64,000 nt of DNA from Orlajensenia leifsoniae (GTDB taxonomy: Bacteria > Actinomycetota > Actinomycetes > Actinomycetales > Microbacteriaceae). This document shows positions 15,983-24,318 of the stretch, piece by piece. The notes under the pieces are model-generated. The model searched no databases and had not been told where the DNA came from. It worked only from the letters and a program-made list of their open reading frames with translations. Made by a program: the position numbers and the translations under genes. The number at the start of each line of letters is the position of its first letter. Positions within the stretch are counted from its first letter, which is position 1. The stretch lies in NCBI RefSeq assembly GCF_004570845.1, contig NZ_SPQZ01000001.1:558001-622000 (forward strand), written 5' to 3'.

Positions 15983-16863
15983 CACGCGACCAGCGCCACG
16001 GACGCTCCGACGACGCGCGGCCCGCGGTCTCGGCATCCGTTCCCGACGATCGCATCCTGCCGTTCACGTGGTGGCTATCGCTCGCGATCATCCCGTTCCT
16101 GGTCGTGGCGAGCGTGCTGCTGTACCTCCTCCCCGGCAGCACGGAACAGACGTTCGCCTGGACCATCACCCCCGATATCACCGCGATGTTCCTGGGATCC
16201 GCCTATGTGGGCGGCATCTGGTTCTTCACCCAGGTGCTGCGGGTGAAGAAGTGGCACCGCATCAGTCACGGCCTGCCCGCCGTCTTCGTGTTCGCCACGC
16301 TGTTGAGCATTGCGACCTTCCTGCACTGGGACAAGTTCCACTTCGGCCACATCTCGTTCATCACCTGGGTGACGCTCTACGTCACGACTCCGGTGCTCGT
16401 GCTCGTGGCCGGGCTGCTCAACCGTCGCACCGACCCGAAGACGCCGGACGAGATCGACACGGTGATCCCGGGTGCGGTACGCGCGCTTCTCGTCGTCGTG
16501 GGCGTTCTCGCGTTCATCACGGGCGCCGTGCTGTTCGCCTTCCCGAATCTGCTGATCGGCGCGTGGGCGTGGGAGGTCACGCCGCTCACGGCCCGGGTGG
16601 TGGGAGCCGTGCTCACGCTGCCGGGCACCGTCAACATCTGGATGCTGACCGACGGCAGGTGGAGCGCCTTCCGCTGGGTATTCCAGGCGCAGATCGTGAG
16701 CCTGGTGTTCATCGTGATCGCGCTCGTGGTGCGACGCGACGACCTGGTGTGGGAGCATCCGGCAGCGTGGGCGTTCACGATCGGCATCGGGTTCTCACTC
16801 GTCGCCTACGTGGCGTTCTACGTGCTGATGGATCGGCGACGCCGCCCGACCGCCGCGTTGTGA
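15979..16863 (+). CDS. Integral membrane protein with about eight helices, unknown function
   Basis: 294 aa starting at the GTG of a GTGA overlap with the upstream STAND gene, so translation of the two is coupled. Hydrophobic segments are near residues 27-50, 60-85, 98-117, 125-148, 165-190, 198-222, 228-250 and 256-280. No transporter or enzyme motif was recognised. The tight coupling suggests it works with the DUF4062 protein, perhaps as a membrane partner, but this is inference. It ends 4 bp before the convergent pxpC. Confidence 0.7.
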   Translation: MTRDQRHGRSDDARPAVSASVPDDRILPFTWWLSLAIIPFLVVASVLLYLLPGSTEQTFAWTITPDITAMFLGSAYVGGIWFFTQVLRVKKWHRISHGLPAVFVFATLLSIATFLHWDKFHFGHISFITWVTLYVTTPVLVLVAGLLNRRTDPKTPDEIDTVIPGAVRALLVVVGVLAFITGAVLFAFPNLLIGAWAWEVTPLTARVVGAVLTLPGTVNIWMLTDGRWSAFRWVFQAQIVSLVFIVIALVVRRDDLVWEHPAAWAFTIGIGFSLVAYVAFYVLMDRRRRPTAAL

Positions 16864-16867
16864 CGGG

Positions 16868-17734
16868 TCACCGGGCGTGCCGGAATCGCACCTTCTGGCC
16901 AGGCCTCAGCTGGGCGAAGGCGTCCAGGGACGCATCCGTCACCACGGCGATCACGGGGTAGCCGCCCGTCACTGGATGATCGGCGAGCAGCACCGTCGGC
17001 TGGCCGGATGGCGGAACCTGCACCGATCCCGCGAGCATGCCCTCGCTCGGGAGTTCGTCGTCTCCTCGGCGGGCGAGCACCGGACCGGTGAGGCGCAGGC
17101 CGATGCGATTCGAGTCGGCCGAGACTGACCACTCCTCCTCGAAGAACGCCGCGACTGCCGCCGGAGTGAAGCCGTCGGCGCGCGGAGCCGGGTGCGCCTG
17201 GATGTCGACGGCACCGTCGGTGGGCGCCCAGAGGGTGAGTGGGTCGAGCGCGGGAATCGGGGCGGTTGCGGTGTCGCCGACACCGAGCACGTCGCCCGCT
17301 GCGAGCGCGGCCGGCCCGAGCCCCGACAGCGTGTCGGTCGAGGACGAGCCGAGCACGACATCCGTCTTGAGACCGCCCCGCACGGCGAGGTAGTAACGCA
17401 GGCCGTGCTCCGCCGTGCCGAATTCGATCACGCTGCCGGATGCCGCCCGCCGGGCGTCGTCGAGGCTGATGCGGCGCCCGTCGAGCAGCACCGGCCCCCA
17501 CGCGCCTGTCACGGCGAACCAGATCGGGTCCCCGACGCGCAGCCTGAGGCCGCCCAGGGTGACCTCGATGCCGGGAGCACCCTCGGGATTGCCGACCAGG
17601 CGATTGGCGAGCCTGAGGGCACCGCGATCGAGGGCCCCCGACGCTCCCACGCCGAGGTGGGCGAAACCGGGCCGCCCGAGATCCTGCACGAGGCTGAGGG
17701 GTCCGGCGTCGACGACGGTGATGCTCGTCGTCAT
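16868..17734 (-). CDS. pxpC: 5-oxoprolinase subunit C (biotin-dependent carboxyltransferase family)
   Basis: 288 aa. The N-terminal LVQDLGRPGFAHLGVGASGALD and the internal RYYLAVRGGLKTDVVLGSSSTD are hallmarks of the allophanate hydrolase subunit 2/PxpC family. With PxpA and PxpB it hydrolyses 5-oxoproline (pyroglutamate) to glutamate at the cost of ATP, clearing a spontaneous glutamine/glutathione breakdown product. The ATG at 17734 overlaps the pxpB stop by 4 bp (ATGA). It is the last gene of the operon. Confidence 0.9.
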   Translation of the reverse strand: MTTSITVVDAGPLSLVQDLGRPGFAHLGVGASGALDRGALRLANRLVGNPEGAPGIEVTLGGLRLRVGDPIWFAVTGAWGPVLLDGRRISLDDARRAASGSVIEFGTAEHGLRYYLAVRGGLKTDVVLGSSSTDTLSGLGPAALAAGDVLGVGDTATAPIPALDPLTLWAPTDGAVDIQAHPAPRADGFTPAAVAAFFEEEWSVSADSNRIGLRLTGPVLARRGDDELPSEGMLAGSVQVPPSGQPTVLLADHPVTGGYPVIAVVTDASLDAFAQLRPGQKVRFRHAR

Positions 17735-18393
17735 GGCACGGCCTCGAAGCGCACGGTGCCACCCGGGACGAGAAGAGCCGGTGGCGCGGCAGCGGTGTCC
17801 CACAGCACGGTCTCGGTGGTTCCGATGAGCTGCCAGCCACCCGGGCTGCTGCGCGGATAGATACCGCCGAACTCGCCGGCGAGGCCGACCGACCCGGCCG
17901 GAACGCGCGTGCGGGGGCTGGCGAGCCGCGGCACGTCGTGAGGCCAGTCGGCGCTCACGAGATAGCCGAAGCCCGGGGCGAAGCCGCTGAACGCGACGCG
18001 CCAGGTGGCGGCCTGATGGCGGGCGACGAGCTCGGCGGGCTGCAGGCCCAGCACGGCGGCCAGCGAAACCAGGTCGGGGCCGTCGTAGCGCACGGGGATG
18101 ACGACGGGCTCCGTCCGCTCCACGGCGACGTCGGCGGGTGGTGCCTCCGCCGCCCGGTCGACCCAGCGCCTCGCCTCGGAGAGGGACAGCTGCGCGGGAT
18201 CGACGGTGACGAGCACGGTGCGGGCCGCCGGAACCAGGTCGATGACTCCGCTCGGTCGCCCGTGCTGCAGCGCCGCGTGCAGCGCGAGGACGGCGTCGAG
18301 CGAGTCGAGTTCGATGAGGAGCGCGCGATCGCCCATAGGCAGGAAGCGAGGGACGATCGGGGCCACACGGGTCGAGGCATCCGCGGGGCTCAT
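17731..18393 (-). CDS. pxpB: 5-oxoprolinase subunit B
   Basis: 220 aa of the allophanate hydrolase subunit 1/PxpB family: FLPMGDRALLIEL at the start, IPVRYDGPDLVSLAA in the middle, and FSGFAPGFGYL with RVPAGSVGLAG and YPRSSPGGWQLIG toward the end. It forms a complex with PxpC that activates and cleaves 5-oxoproline. The ATG at 18393 overlaps the pxpA stop (ATGA), and its own stop overlaps pxpC, so all three are translationally coupled. Confidence 0.92.
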   Translation of the reverse strand: MSPADASTRVAPIVPRFLPMGDRALLIELDSLDAVLALHAALQHGRPSGVIDLVPAARTVLVTVDPAQLSLSEARRWVDRAAEAPPADVAVERTEPVVIPVRYDGPDLVSLAAVLGLQPAELVARHQAATWRVAFSGFAPGFGYLVSADWPHDVPRLASPRTRVPAGSVGLAGEFGGIYPRSSPGGWQLIGTTETVLWDTAAAPPALLVPGGTVRFEAVP

Positions 18394-19145
18394 GCGAACG
18401 ACCTGATGTCGACGTTCGCGTCGGCGAGTGCCTCGCGCACGGCTGCGGCGAGCGCCGGCGCTCCGGGGGTGTCGCCGTGCAGACACAGCGACGAGGCACG
18501 GATCGCGATGCGACTGCCGTCGATGGCCCGGATGCCGCGACCGGTGGCGATCGCAACGGCGCGCTCGGCGACGAGATCGACGTCGGCGATGAGCGCTCCC
18601 GGAAGCGAGCGCGGCGCGAGTGAACCGTCGGGGAGATACGCGCGGTCGGCGAAAGCCTCGGGGACGTAGTCGATGCCCTCACGGGTGGACGCCCGCTCGA
18701 GAGCGCTGTCGGGCAGGCCGAGGAGGGCGACATCGATGTCGCCGCTGTTCGCGCGGGCCATCTTCGAGCTGAACAGCCGGGCCAGGTGATCGTCGACCTG
18801 CAGGCGGTTGTAGAGCGCGCCGTGCGGCTTCACGTAGGCCAGTACTCCGCCTGCCTCGGCCGCGGCGACTCGGACGGCGTCGATCTGAACCGACCACTCG
18901 ACGAGAAGCGTGGCATCGTCGACCTCCAGCGCCCGGCGCCCGAAACCCTCCCGGTCGTTGTACGACGGATGCGCCCCGATGGCCACGCCGTTCAGCACGG
19001 CGAGGCGGCAGCTCTCGGCGATCGTCTCGGCATCTCCCGCGTGGAATCCGCAGGCGATGTTGGCGCTGGTGATGAGCGGGAACAGCGCGGCGTCATCGCC
19101 GACGCCCTCGCCGAGATCGCAGTTGAGATCGATGATGTCGCTCAC
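18390..19145 (-). CDS. pxpA: 5-oxoprolinase subunit A (LamB/YcsF family)
   Basis: 251 aa. The motifs DLNCDLGEG, NIACGFHAGD, IGAHPSYNDREGFGRR, VKPHGALYN and LCLHGDTPGA are all intact, as in the LamB/YcsF family. It is the first gene of pxpABC. I chose the GTG at 19145 because a CAGAAT hexamer lies exactly 7 nt upstream, matching the leaderless pattern seen elsewhere here; an ATG three codons earlier (19154) is the alternative. Confidence 0.93.
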   Translation of the reverse strand: MSDIIDLNCDLGEGVGDDAALFPLITSANIACGFHAGDAETIAESCRLAVLNGVAIGAHPSYNDREGFGRRALEVDDATLLVEWSVQIDAVRVAAAEAGGVLAYVKPHGALYNRLQVDDHLARLFSSKMARANSGDIDVALLGLPDSALERASTREGIDYVPEAFADRAYLPDGSLAPRSLPGALIADVDLVAERAVAIATGRGIRAIDGSRIAIRASSLCLHGDTPGAPALAAAVREALADANVDIRSFA

Positions 19146-19152
19146 GCCTTCC

Positions 19153-19158
19153 ATTCTG
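19153..19158 (-). promoter_or_regulatory. -10 hexamer for leaderless pxpABC mRNA
   Basis: CAGAAT on the minus strand, 7 nt before the GTG at 19145. The same CAGAAT-N7-start layout precedes the EVE and Nudix genes. Confidence 0.5.
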
Positions 19159-19209
19159 GCCACTCGCGTTGCGGGGGCGCGACCCGCAGACTGGAGGTGG
19201 GAGGCAGCG

Positions 19210-20376
19210 ATGACGACACGGACGCACGGCGCCGCGGTCGCTCTCGCCCTCGGCACGGCCGCGGTCCTGGCCGCCACCCTCGCGGCGTGCAGTCCCGGAG
19301 GAGGTCCGTCGCGCGCGCCCAGTCCATCGCCCCCTGCCTCGTCGGCCGCCCCGCGACCGACGGGCACCTCGACACCGGATCCGGTGCTGCAGCCCGTGCA
19401 GGTGACCGGCGAGCCCGTCGAACTCGCCTCCGGGCTCGACGCCCCGTGGTCGATCCTCAGACTGGCGAACGGTGCGACGCTCATCAGCGAACGGGATACG
19501 GCGAACGTGCTCGAGCTCCTCTCCGACGGCAGCACCCGTCTGGTCGGCCAGGTGGCCGATGTCGTGCCGAACGGCGAGGGCGGACTGCTCGGGCTGGCCG
19601 CGCTGGAGGATGCGGCATCCGTCTGGATCTATGCGTACTTCACCGCTGCAGACGACAACAGGATCGTACGGATGCCGCTCTCGGGCGCGGCGGGATCGCT
19701 CGGCCTCGGCGCCCCCGAGCCCGTGCTCGACGGCATCGCGAAGGCGGGCAATCACGACGGCGGCCGCATCGCGTTCGGCCCGGACGGCATGCTCTACGCC
19801 ACGGCCGGAGACGCCGGCGACGGAGGCAGATCTCAGGACCCGGGGTCGCTGAACGGCAAGATCCTGCGGATGACTCCGACAGGCGGCGTGCCTGACGGCA
19901 ACCCCTTCGGCACCCTGGTGTGGAGTCTCGGGCACCGCAATCCGCAGGGCATCGCCTGGGACTCCCGAGGGCGGATGTGGGCCAGTGAGTTCGGTCAGAA
20001 CACGTGGGACGAGCTCAACCTGATCACCCCGGGGTCGAACTACGGCTGGCCCGTCGTCGAGGGGGCTGCAGGCGACCCGGCCTTCGTCGATCCCGTGCAG
20101 CAGTGGGCGACGACGGATGCGAGCCCCAGCGGTCTCGCCATCGTGAGTGACACGCTCTTCCTGGCCTCCCTCCGCGGCGAGCGCCTGTGGACCGTCTGGC
20201 CGGACTCCGGACGTGCGCCCGCGGCTGCGTTCGAGGGTGCCTACGGGCGCATCCGCGACGTGGTGCCCGGTCCGGACGGGACTCTCTGGTTCATCACCAA
20301 CAACACCGACGGCCGGGGCGACGCCCGCGACGGAGACGATCGGCTGCTGCAGGTGGGCCTCGGTCCGGTCTCCTGA
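19210..20376 (+). CDS. Glucose/sorbosone dehydrogenase-like beta-propeller lipoprotein (PQQ-dependent sugar dehydrogenase family)
   Basis: 388 aa. An N-terminal signal with lipobox LAAC places the lipidated Cys at residue 27; a Ser/Pro-rich linker follows. The propeller shows the family motifs LDAPWSI, PNGEGGLLGLA, AGNHDGGRIAFGPDGMLYAT, GDAGDGG, SLGHRNPQGIAWD, ASEFGQNTWDELN and GSNYGWPVVEG. Members oxidise aldose sugars with PQQ as cofactor on the outside of the membrane. GGGAGG lies 5-6 nt before the ATG. No PQQ synthesis genes are in this window, so cofactor supply is unknown. It is divergent from pxpA. Confidence 0.88.
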   Translation: MTTRTHGAAVALALGTAAVLAATLAACSPGGGPSRAPSPSPPASSAAPRPTGTSTPDPVLQPVQVTGEPVELASGLDAPWSILRLANGATLISERDTANVLELLSDGSTRLVGQVADVVPNGEGGLLGLAALEDAASVWIYAYFTAADDNRIVRMPLSGAAGSLGLGAPEPVLDGIAKAGNHDGGRIAFGPDGMLYATAGDAGDGGRSQDPGSLNGKILRMTPTGGVPDGNPFGTLVWSLGHRNPQGIAWDSRGRMWASEFGQNTWDELNLITPGSNYGWPVVEGAAGDPAFVDPVQQWATTDASPSGLAIVSDTLFLASLRGERLWTVWPDSGRAPAAAFEGAYGRIRDVVPGPDGTLWFITNNTDGRGDARDGDDRLLQVGLGPVS

Positions 20377-20414
20377 CCTGTGGAGACGGCGTCGATCGTG
20401 TCGGTCGGCGGGTT

Positions 20415-20420
20415 TATCCT
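20415..20420 (+). promoter_or_regulatory. -10 hexamer for leaderless SprT-like gene
   Basis: TATCCT ends 6 nt before the ATG at 20427. Confidence 0.5.
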
Positions 20421-20426
20421 CATCCC

Positions 20427-20924
20427 ATGGCCGAACTCGATCGGGTGAAGGTGTGGGCGAACGCGCTCATCGCGCTGCACCTCGACCCCACTGTGTGGTC
20501 ATTCGGCTTCGACAACGCGAAGAAGCGAGCCGGCCTCTGCAACTTCACGGAGAAGCGCATCACGGTCTCCCGCTATCTGGCCGCACGCTACGACGACGAC
20601 GAGATCCACCAGGTGCTGCTGCACGAGGTGGCCCACGCCATCGCCGGGGCCCGCGCCGCCCACGGCGCCCGGTGGCTCTCGATCGCGCGCGACCTGGGCT
20701 ATGAGGGCCGTCGCACCCACGACGGTGAGATCGCACACGAGCTCGCGCCGTGGGTGGGGGTCTGCCCGGCCGGTCACGCGCACTTCCGCTATCGGGAGCC
20801 CGCGCGCCAACTGTCGTGCGGACTGTGCTCGCGCGGGTTCAACCAGGCCAACGTGATCAGCTGGTCTCGCCGCGACATCAGCGCTGCCGCCCGACGACGC
20901 GCGGCCGCGGCAGCGGCCGAGTAG
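20427..20924 (+). CDS. SprT-like zinc metalloprotease-domain protein
   Basis: 165 aa. The zinc-binding HEVAH motif is at residues 67-71, within QVLLHEVAHAIAG, as in SprT/Spartan-type peptidases. A second metal-binding region is likely toward the C-terminus (CPAGHAH and CGLCSRGF). The end is Ala/Arg-rich. Eukaryotic Spartan repairs DNA-protein crosslinks; the bacterial role is not established. Cytoplasmic, no signal peptide. Confidence 0.82.
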   Translation: MAELDRVKVWANALIALHLDPTVWSFGFDNAKKRAGLCNFTEKRITVSRYLAARYDDDEIHQVLLHEVAHAIAGARAAHGARWLSIARDLGYEGRRTHDGEIAHELAPWVGVCPAGHAHFRYREPARQLSCGLCSRGFNQANVISWSRRDISAAARRRAAAAAAE

Positions 20925-20997
20925 GGTTCCCTCCGGCTGCAGCTCGGTCGCGGACTTCGTCCGGACCTCGGCGACCGGAACAGGCTCCGTAACCGAC

Positions 20998-21003
20998 TAC
21001 CGT
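20998..21003 (+). promoter_or_regulatory. -10 hexamer for leaderless CGNR gene
   Basis: TACCGT ends 6 nt before the GTG at 21010. Confidence 0.45.
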
Positions 21004-21009
21004 GGTTTC

Positions 21010-21630
21010 GTGCCATCGACCACAGCCGCCGCCCCTGCCTCACCCAGCGTTCCCACGGGGCAGTGGTTCACGACCCGCGACGGCAAGCCGTGGTGGTTCG
21101 ACTCCGGCGCTCCGTCGCTCGACTTCGCCTACACCGGCGACCTGGGCCTCGGGCATCCCGAGTGGGAGCAGCTGCACTCCCCCGAGGATCTGGCCGCCTG
21201 GATCCTCACGCGCTTCCCCGACAGCGACGGCATCGTGCACCCGCGTCACCTCACCGACGGCATAATGCTGCGCGACGCCATCGGCCGCCTCACCGTGCGG
21301 GCCAGTCGGCGCGAGGCCTTCGATCCGCGCGACGTCGACGCCGTCAACCTGTTCGCCGCGACACCCGACATCCCCCCGGCGCTCGAGGGCGGGTCACGCC
21401 GGGCCGGCCGACAGACCACGAGCACCAACCAGGCCTTCGCCACCCTCGCCCGCGATGCCGTCTCGGTCTTCTCCGCCGATGCCGTCGGGCGCGTGCGCGA
21501 GTGCGCGGCCGAGGACTGCGCTCTCGTCTACGTCGACACGTCCCGGGCCGGAACCCGCCGCTGGTGCTCGATGCAGCGCTGCGGAAACCGCGCCAAAGTG
21601 CGCAAGTTCCGGGCGGCTCAGGCCGGGTAG
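21010..21630 (+). CDS. CGNR zinc-finger protein (stress-induced transcription factor-like)
   Basis: 206 aa. The C-terminus carries the zinc-finger pattern CAAEDCALVYVD ... RRWCSMQRCGNRAKVRKFR, the CGNR signature, with four cysteines. The N-terminal half is the ABATE-type domain (FDSGAPSLDFAYTGDL) thought to bind a small ligand. Such proteins are regarded as one-component regulators; the target is unknown. The last 13 bp overlap the convergent ComB-like gene. Confidence 0.85.
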   Translation: MPSTTAAAPASPSVPTGQWFTTRDGKPWWFDSGAPSLDFAYTGDLGLGHPEWEQLHSPEDLAAWILTRFPDSDGIVHPRHLTDGIMLRDAIGRLTVRASRREAFDPRDVDAVNLFAATPDIPPALEGGSRRAGRQTTSTNQAFATLARDAVSVFSADAVGRVRECAAEDCALVYVDTSRAGTRRWCSMQRCGNRAKVRKFRAAQAG

Positions 21631-22214
21631 GTCCGCAGCATCCGCAGCTCGTCCGAAGAACCGAGCGCCGCTGCGCGCCTGATGTCGGCGGTGGCGACTC
21701 CGGCCGCGATGAGTTCCTGGGCGCCGGCCGAGGCCGTGGCGAGGTGCGCGACCGCTCCGCGCAGGCCTGTGAAGGCGGCACAGGCCGCTGCGGCCTCGGG
21801 TGAGCAGTAGTCGAGCCCGACTGCGGCGAGAGCGTCGATGACGGCCCCGGCACCGAGGAGGTCCTCGACGCTGAAGCGGAGGGCGTCGGATGCCGCGACC
21901 TCGTCGGTCGTTCTCCCGTCCTGCCGCGCTCCGGCTGCGACGACGCCGATGAACACACGGCGGCCGAGCTGGACCTGCAGCTCGAGCACCCGTGCGGCGA
22001 CGACGGCGGCATCCGTCAGCCCACCCTCGACGAACTCGGCCTGCGGGAGCTCGGCGAAGAGGGATGTGGGGGCGCCGTCATCGGCTCCGCCCAGCACGTC
22101 GACCCAGACGATGATGTCGGCATCAGCCCCGATGCGCACGGCGCCGGAGCGGCCCCAATCGAACCGCACCTGGTACTTGGACTGGGAGAGGGGGCTGGGT
22201 GCGGCGTCGGTCAC
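21618..22214 (-). CDS. 2-phosphosulfolactate phosphatase family protein (ComB-like)
   Basis: 198 aa. The N-terminal YQVRFDWGRSGAVRIGADADIIVWVDVL and the later FIGVVAAGARQDGRTTDEVAASDALRFSVEDLLGAG region match the ComB fold (PF04029). True ComB makes sulfolactate for coenzyme M, which actinobacteria do not need, so another phosphatase substrate is likely. The GTG start has TACGAT exactly 6 nt upstream (22221-22226). Confidence 0.75.
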   Translation of the reverse strand: MTDAAPSPLSQSKYQVRFDWGRSGAVRIGADADIIVWVDVLGGADDGAPTSLFAELPQAEFVEGGLTDAAVVAARVLELQVQLGRRVFIGVVAAGARQDGRTTDEVAASDALRFSVEDLLGAGAVIDALAAVGLDYCSPEAAAACAAFTGLRGAVAHLATASAGAQELIAAGVATADIRRAAALGSSDELRMLRTYPA

Positions 22215-22220
22215 TCCGCC

Positions 22221-22226
22221 ATCGTA
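22221..22226 (-). promoter_or_regulatory. -10 hexamer for leaderless ComB-like gene
   Basis: TACGAT on the minus strand, 6 nt before the GTG at 22214. The facing gene has its own hexamer, TACGCT, at 22267-22272. Confidence 0.45.
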
Positions 22227-22266
22227 GGCAACGGCGCAAGCCCTCGCATGCCGGATGACGGCGGCC

Positions 22267-22272
22267 TACGCT
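22267..22272 (+). promoter_or_regulatory. -10 hexamer for leaderless SRPBCC-like gene
   Basis: TACGCT ends 7 nt before the ATG at 22280. Confidence 0.45.
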
Positions 22273-22279
22273 TGCGGCC

Positions 22280-22789
22280 ATGAAGGTGATGCTGAAGCTC
22301 GTACTGGACTGCGACCCCGACGCAGCGTGGCGGGCGATCCGCAGCCCCGCCGTGCTGCGCGAGGTCGCGGCTCCCTGGCTGGGCTTCGACTCCCTCGAGG
22401 ACGGCGGCTTTCCGACCGTGTGGCCTGCCGGACCCCATCGAGTCGACGCGCTGGCGCTCGGCGCGATTCCTGTGGGCGAGGAGGTCATCGACCTCAGCTT
22501 CCCGGGCGGCCTGCCCGACGGCGTGCGGATGCTGAAGGACGGCGGAGGCGGGCGGAGCGGCGTGATGGCAGGCATCACTCACTGGAACCACCGGATGGCG
22601 ATCTCGCCCGATCCGGCCGGTTCGGGCGGGACGCTCTACAGGGATCGGCTGGAGTTCAGCGCCGGCGCGTTGTCGGCAGTGGCCTGGTACCCGACCTGGG
22701 TGTTCTGGCAGTGGCGGGGACTTCGGCTGAGGCAGCTCGCCCCGACGTGGGCGTACGACATCGGAGTGGACGCCGAGATCGTCCACTGA
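22280..22789 (+). CDS. SRPBCC-like (START/Bet v1 fold) hypothetical protein
   Basis: 169 aa. The start MKVMLKLVLDCDPDAAWRAI resembles the first strand and helix of polyketide-cyclase/START-like proteins, and the body has the expected alternating strands with Trp-rich C-terminal helix (AWYPTWVFWQWRGLRL). No catalytic residues are known for this group, which binds hydrophobic ligands. Function unassigned. It converges on the EVE gene with a 22-bp gap. Confidence 0.55.
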   Translation: MKVMLKLVLDCDPDAAWRAIRSPAVLREVAAPWLGFDSLEDGGFPTVWPAGPHRVDALALGAIPVGEEVIDLSFPGGLPDGVRMLKDGGGGRSGVMAGITHWNHRMAISPDPAGSGGTLYRDRLEFSAGALSAVAWYPTWVFWQWRGLRLRQLAPTWAYDIGVDAEIVH

Positions 22790-22811
22790 GCGTCAGCTGA
22801 CCCCTGGGCGG

Positions 22812-23267
22812 TCAGCGGTACGACGGCGCTCGCATCTGCGCCCTGATGACGTCGAAGTCGTGGCGGCTCAGTTCGATGAGGCCGCGCCGGAGCTGATAAC
22901 CCCAGTTCGGCGATGACGTGGTGAAGTCGAGCGTTCCGACCAAGGGGCGGATCGACACGGCATGCGCCTCGCGGTCGTAGTCGATGCGTCGGCGCCAGGG
23001 CCGGAACGTGTCACCCGTGGCGGTGGTCATCTGGCCGTCGGCCGCCTGATAGACGCTGTCGTCGGCGACCCGGCCGAGAGCCGTGAACTCGCGCAGCACA
23101 TCACCGTCGGGAAAGCTGACCCTCGGCGAGTAGTAGATGAGGCCGTCGGCCTCCCTGAGGCGCGACACGTCGGCCTTCGAGCCGTGATTGAACTGGGCGA
23201 TGCCCTGCGCGACACCGTGCAGCACGTGATCGCGCTGCACCACTCCGAGCCAGAATCTGATCGCCAC
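22812..23267 (-). CDS. EVE-domain protein (UPF0310)
   Basis: 151 aa. The pattern FWLGVVQRDHV, VAQGIAQFNHGSKADVSRL, LIYYSPR and FRPWRRRIDY fits the UPF0310/EVE family (PF01878), a PUA-like fold that binds modified bases in nucleic acids. The GTG at 23267 is chosen because it begins the conserved domain and because CAGAAT lies exactly 7 nt upstream. It may act on RNA or modified DNA; no restriction nuclease is adjacent. Confidence 0.78.
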   Translation of the reverse strand: MAIRFWLGVVQRDHVLHGVAQGIAQFNHGSKADVSRLREADGLIYYSPRVSFPDGDVLREFTALGRVADDSVYQAADGQMTTATGDTFRPWRRRIDYDREAHAVSIRPLVGTLDFTTSSPNWGYQLRRGLIELSRHDFDVIRAQMRAPSYR

Positions 23268-23274
23268 GACTCCG

Positions 23275-23280
23275 ATTCTG
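23275..23280 (-). promoter_or_regulatory. -10 hexamer for leaderless EVE gene
   Basis: CAGAAT on the minus strand, 7 nt before the GTG at 23267. Confidence 0.45.
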
Positions 23281-23315
23281 GTGCACGCATCCGACACTCT
23301 CGCCACGTCGAGGGT

Positions 23316-23321
23316 TAGCGT
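23316..23321 (+). promoter_or_regulatory. -10 hexamer for leaderless DUF1684 gene
   Basis: TAGCGT ends 6 nt before the ATG at 23328. Confidence 0.45.
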
Positions 23322-23327
23322 GGCGGC

Positions 23328-23957
23328 ATGGGGTCGACTCTGGGTGCTCTTCAGGTGACCGACTGGCGTCGTCGCGTCTTCGGTCTCTACGCCGGTGTGC
23401 GGCAGTTGAGCGTGCACGACCCGGCTGCCGGTCACGAGCTGTGGCGCTCGGGCCGCGACGAACTCTTCGCGGGGCATCCGTCGTCCCCGCTGCTTCCCGA
23501 TGACCGATCCGCCTTCACCGGACTCCCTGTCGCGCCATACGACCCCGACTGGCGATTCGAGTTGGAGGTGCGCCGAACCGAGGAGCCGCATCGGCTCTCG
23601 GTCGAGACCGGCACCGACGGCGTCGTCACGTTCGCGCTGGTCGGCACCGTGCGCCTGCCCTATGTCGGCACGCTCGACGTCTGGCGGCACACGGGCTACG
23701 GCGGCGGCCTGTTCCTCCCCGTCCGCGACGGCCTCGCCGGCCAGCCCGGCGGAACCTACGGCGGCGGGCGGTATCTCCTCGACACCATCAAGGGTGCCGA
23801 CCTCGGCCCGGGTGCAGGCGACGACACCCTCGTGCTCGACTTCAACTTCGCGTACAACCCGTCGTGCGCCTACGACCCGTCGTGGGAATGCCCGCTCGCC
23901 CAGCCGGGCAACACCGTCACCACACCCATCCCGGTGGGCGAGCTCTACTCCCGCTAG
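23328..23957 (+). CDS. DUF1684 family protein
   Basis: 209 aa. Family features include WRRRVFGLYAGVR, HELWRSGRDELFAGHPSSPL, LPYVGTLDVW, GGGRYLLDTIKGAD and the C-terminal LDFNFAYNPSCAYDPSWECP. The domain is a conserved beta-rich fold of unknown biochemical role. A hairpin at 24008-24048 follows it. Confidence 0.85.
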   Translation: MGSTLGALQVTDWRRRVFGLYAGVRQLSVHDPAAGHELWRSGRDELFAGHPSSPLLPDDRSAFTGLPVAPYDPDWRFELEVRRTEEPHRLSVETGTDGVVTFALVGTVRLPYVGTLDVWRHTGYGGGLFLPVRDGLAGQPGGTYGGGRYLLDTIKGADLGPGAGDDTLVLDFNFAYNPSCAYDPSWECPLAQPGNTVTTPIPVGELYSR

Positions 23958-24007
23958 ACGATGGCGTCTCGCGGGCAGAAAGCGCGGCCTGTCGCGGGCA
24001 GAAAAAT

Positions 24008-24048
24008 GGGGCTCACCCTGGTCCGACCCGAACGGACAGGGGAGCCCC
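24008..24048. terminator. Terminator-like hairpin after the DUF1684 gene
   Basis: Near-perfect stem joining GGGGCT...CCCTG.TCCG with CGGACAGGGG.AGCCCC. No strong T-run follows. Confidence 0.6.
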
Positions 24049-24312
24049 CGCTACACCCGTAAGGGTGATGAGCGCAGTTAGATGCTGCCACGAATCGAAC
24101 TCCCGACGCCACAAATGCGATTCGACGCGCCGGGGAGAACGCTGAATTACGGCGCGCCACGGCCGTACTTATGCAGTATTGAGGGATCCTCGCCTCTTTC
24201 TGCCGAGCTACGCGCACTTTCGAGCGCGTGCAGAGCCGGGTCACCCGCGTTCGGGTGACGGTCGCGAACGGGGAGCCCCGGCGCTCCCAGCGCGTCGTCA
24301 GGACGGATCCGC

Positions 24313-24318
24313 TAGAGT
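24313..24318 (+). promoter_or_regulatory. Candidate -10 for the DEAD-box gene
   Basis: TAGAGT, about 215 nt before the start codon, implies a leader of roughly 205 nt. Long leaders are common for cold-inducible RNA helicases. No clear -35 box was found. Confidence 0.35.

Noticed and set aside
24085-24160. Possible tRNA on the minus strand (GTTCGATTC T-loop-like box)
   Set aside because: Stem positions around the loop do not pair and no acceptor or anticodon arm matches; at most a decayed tRNA remnant.
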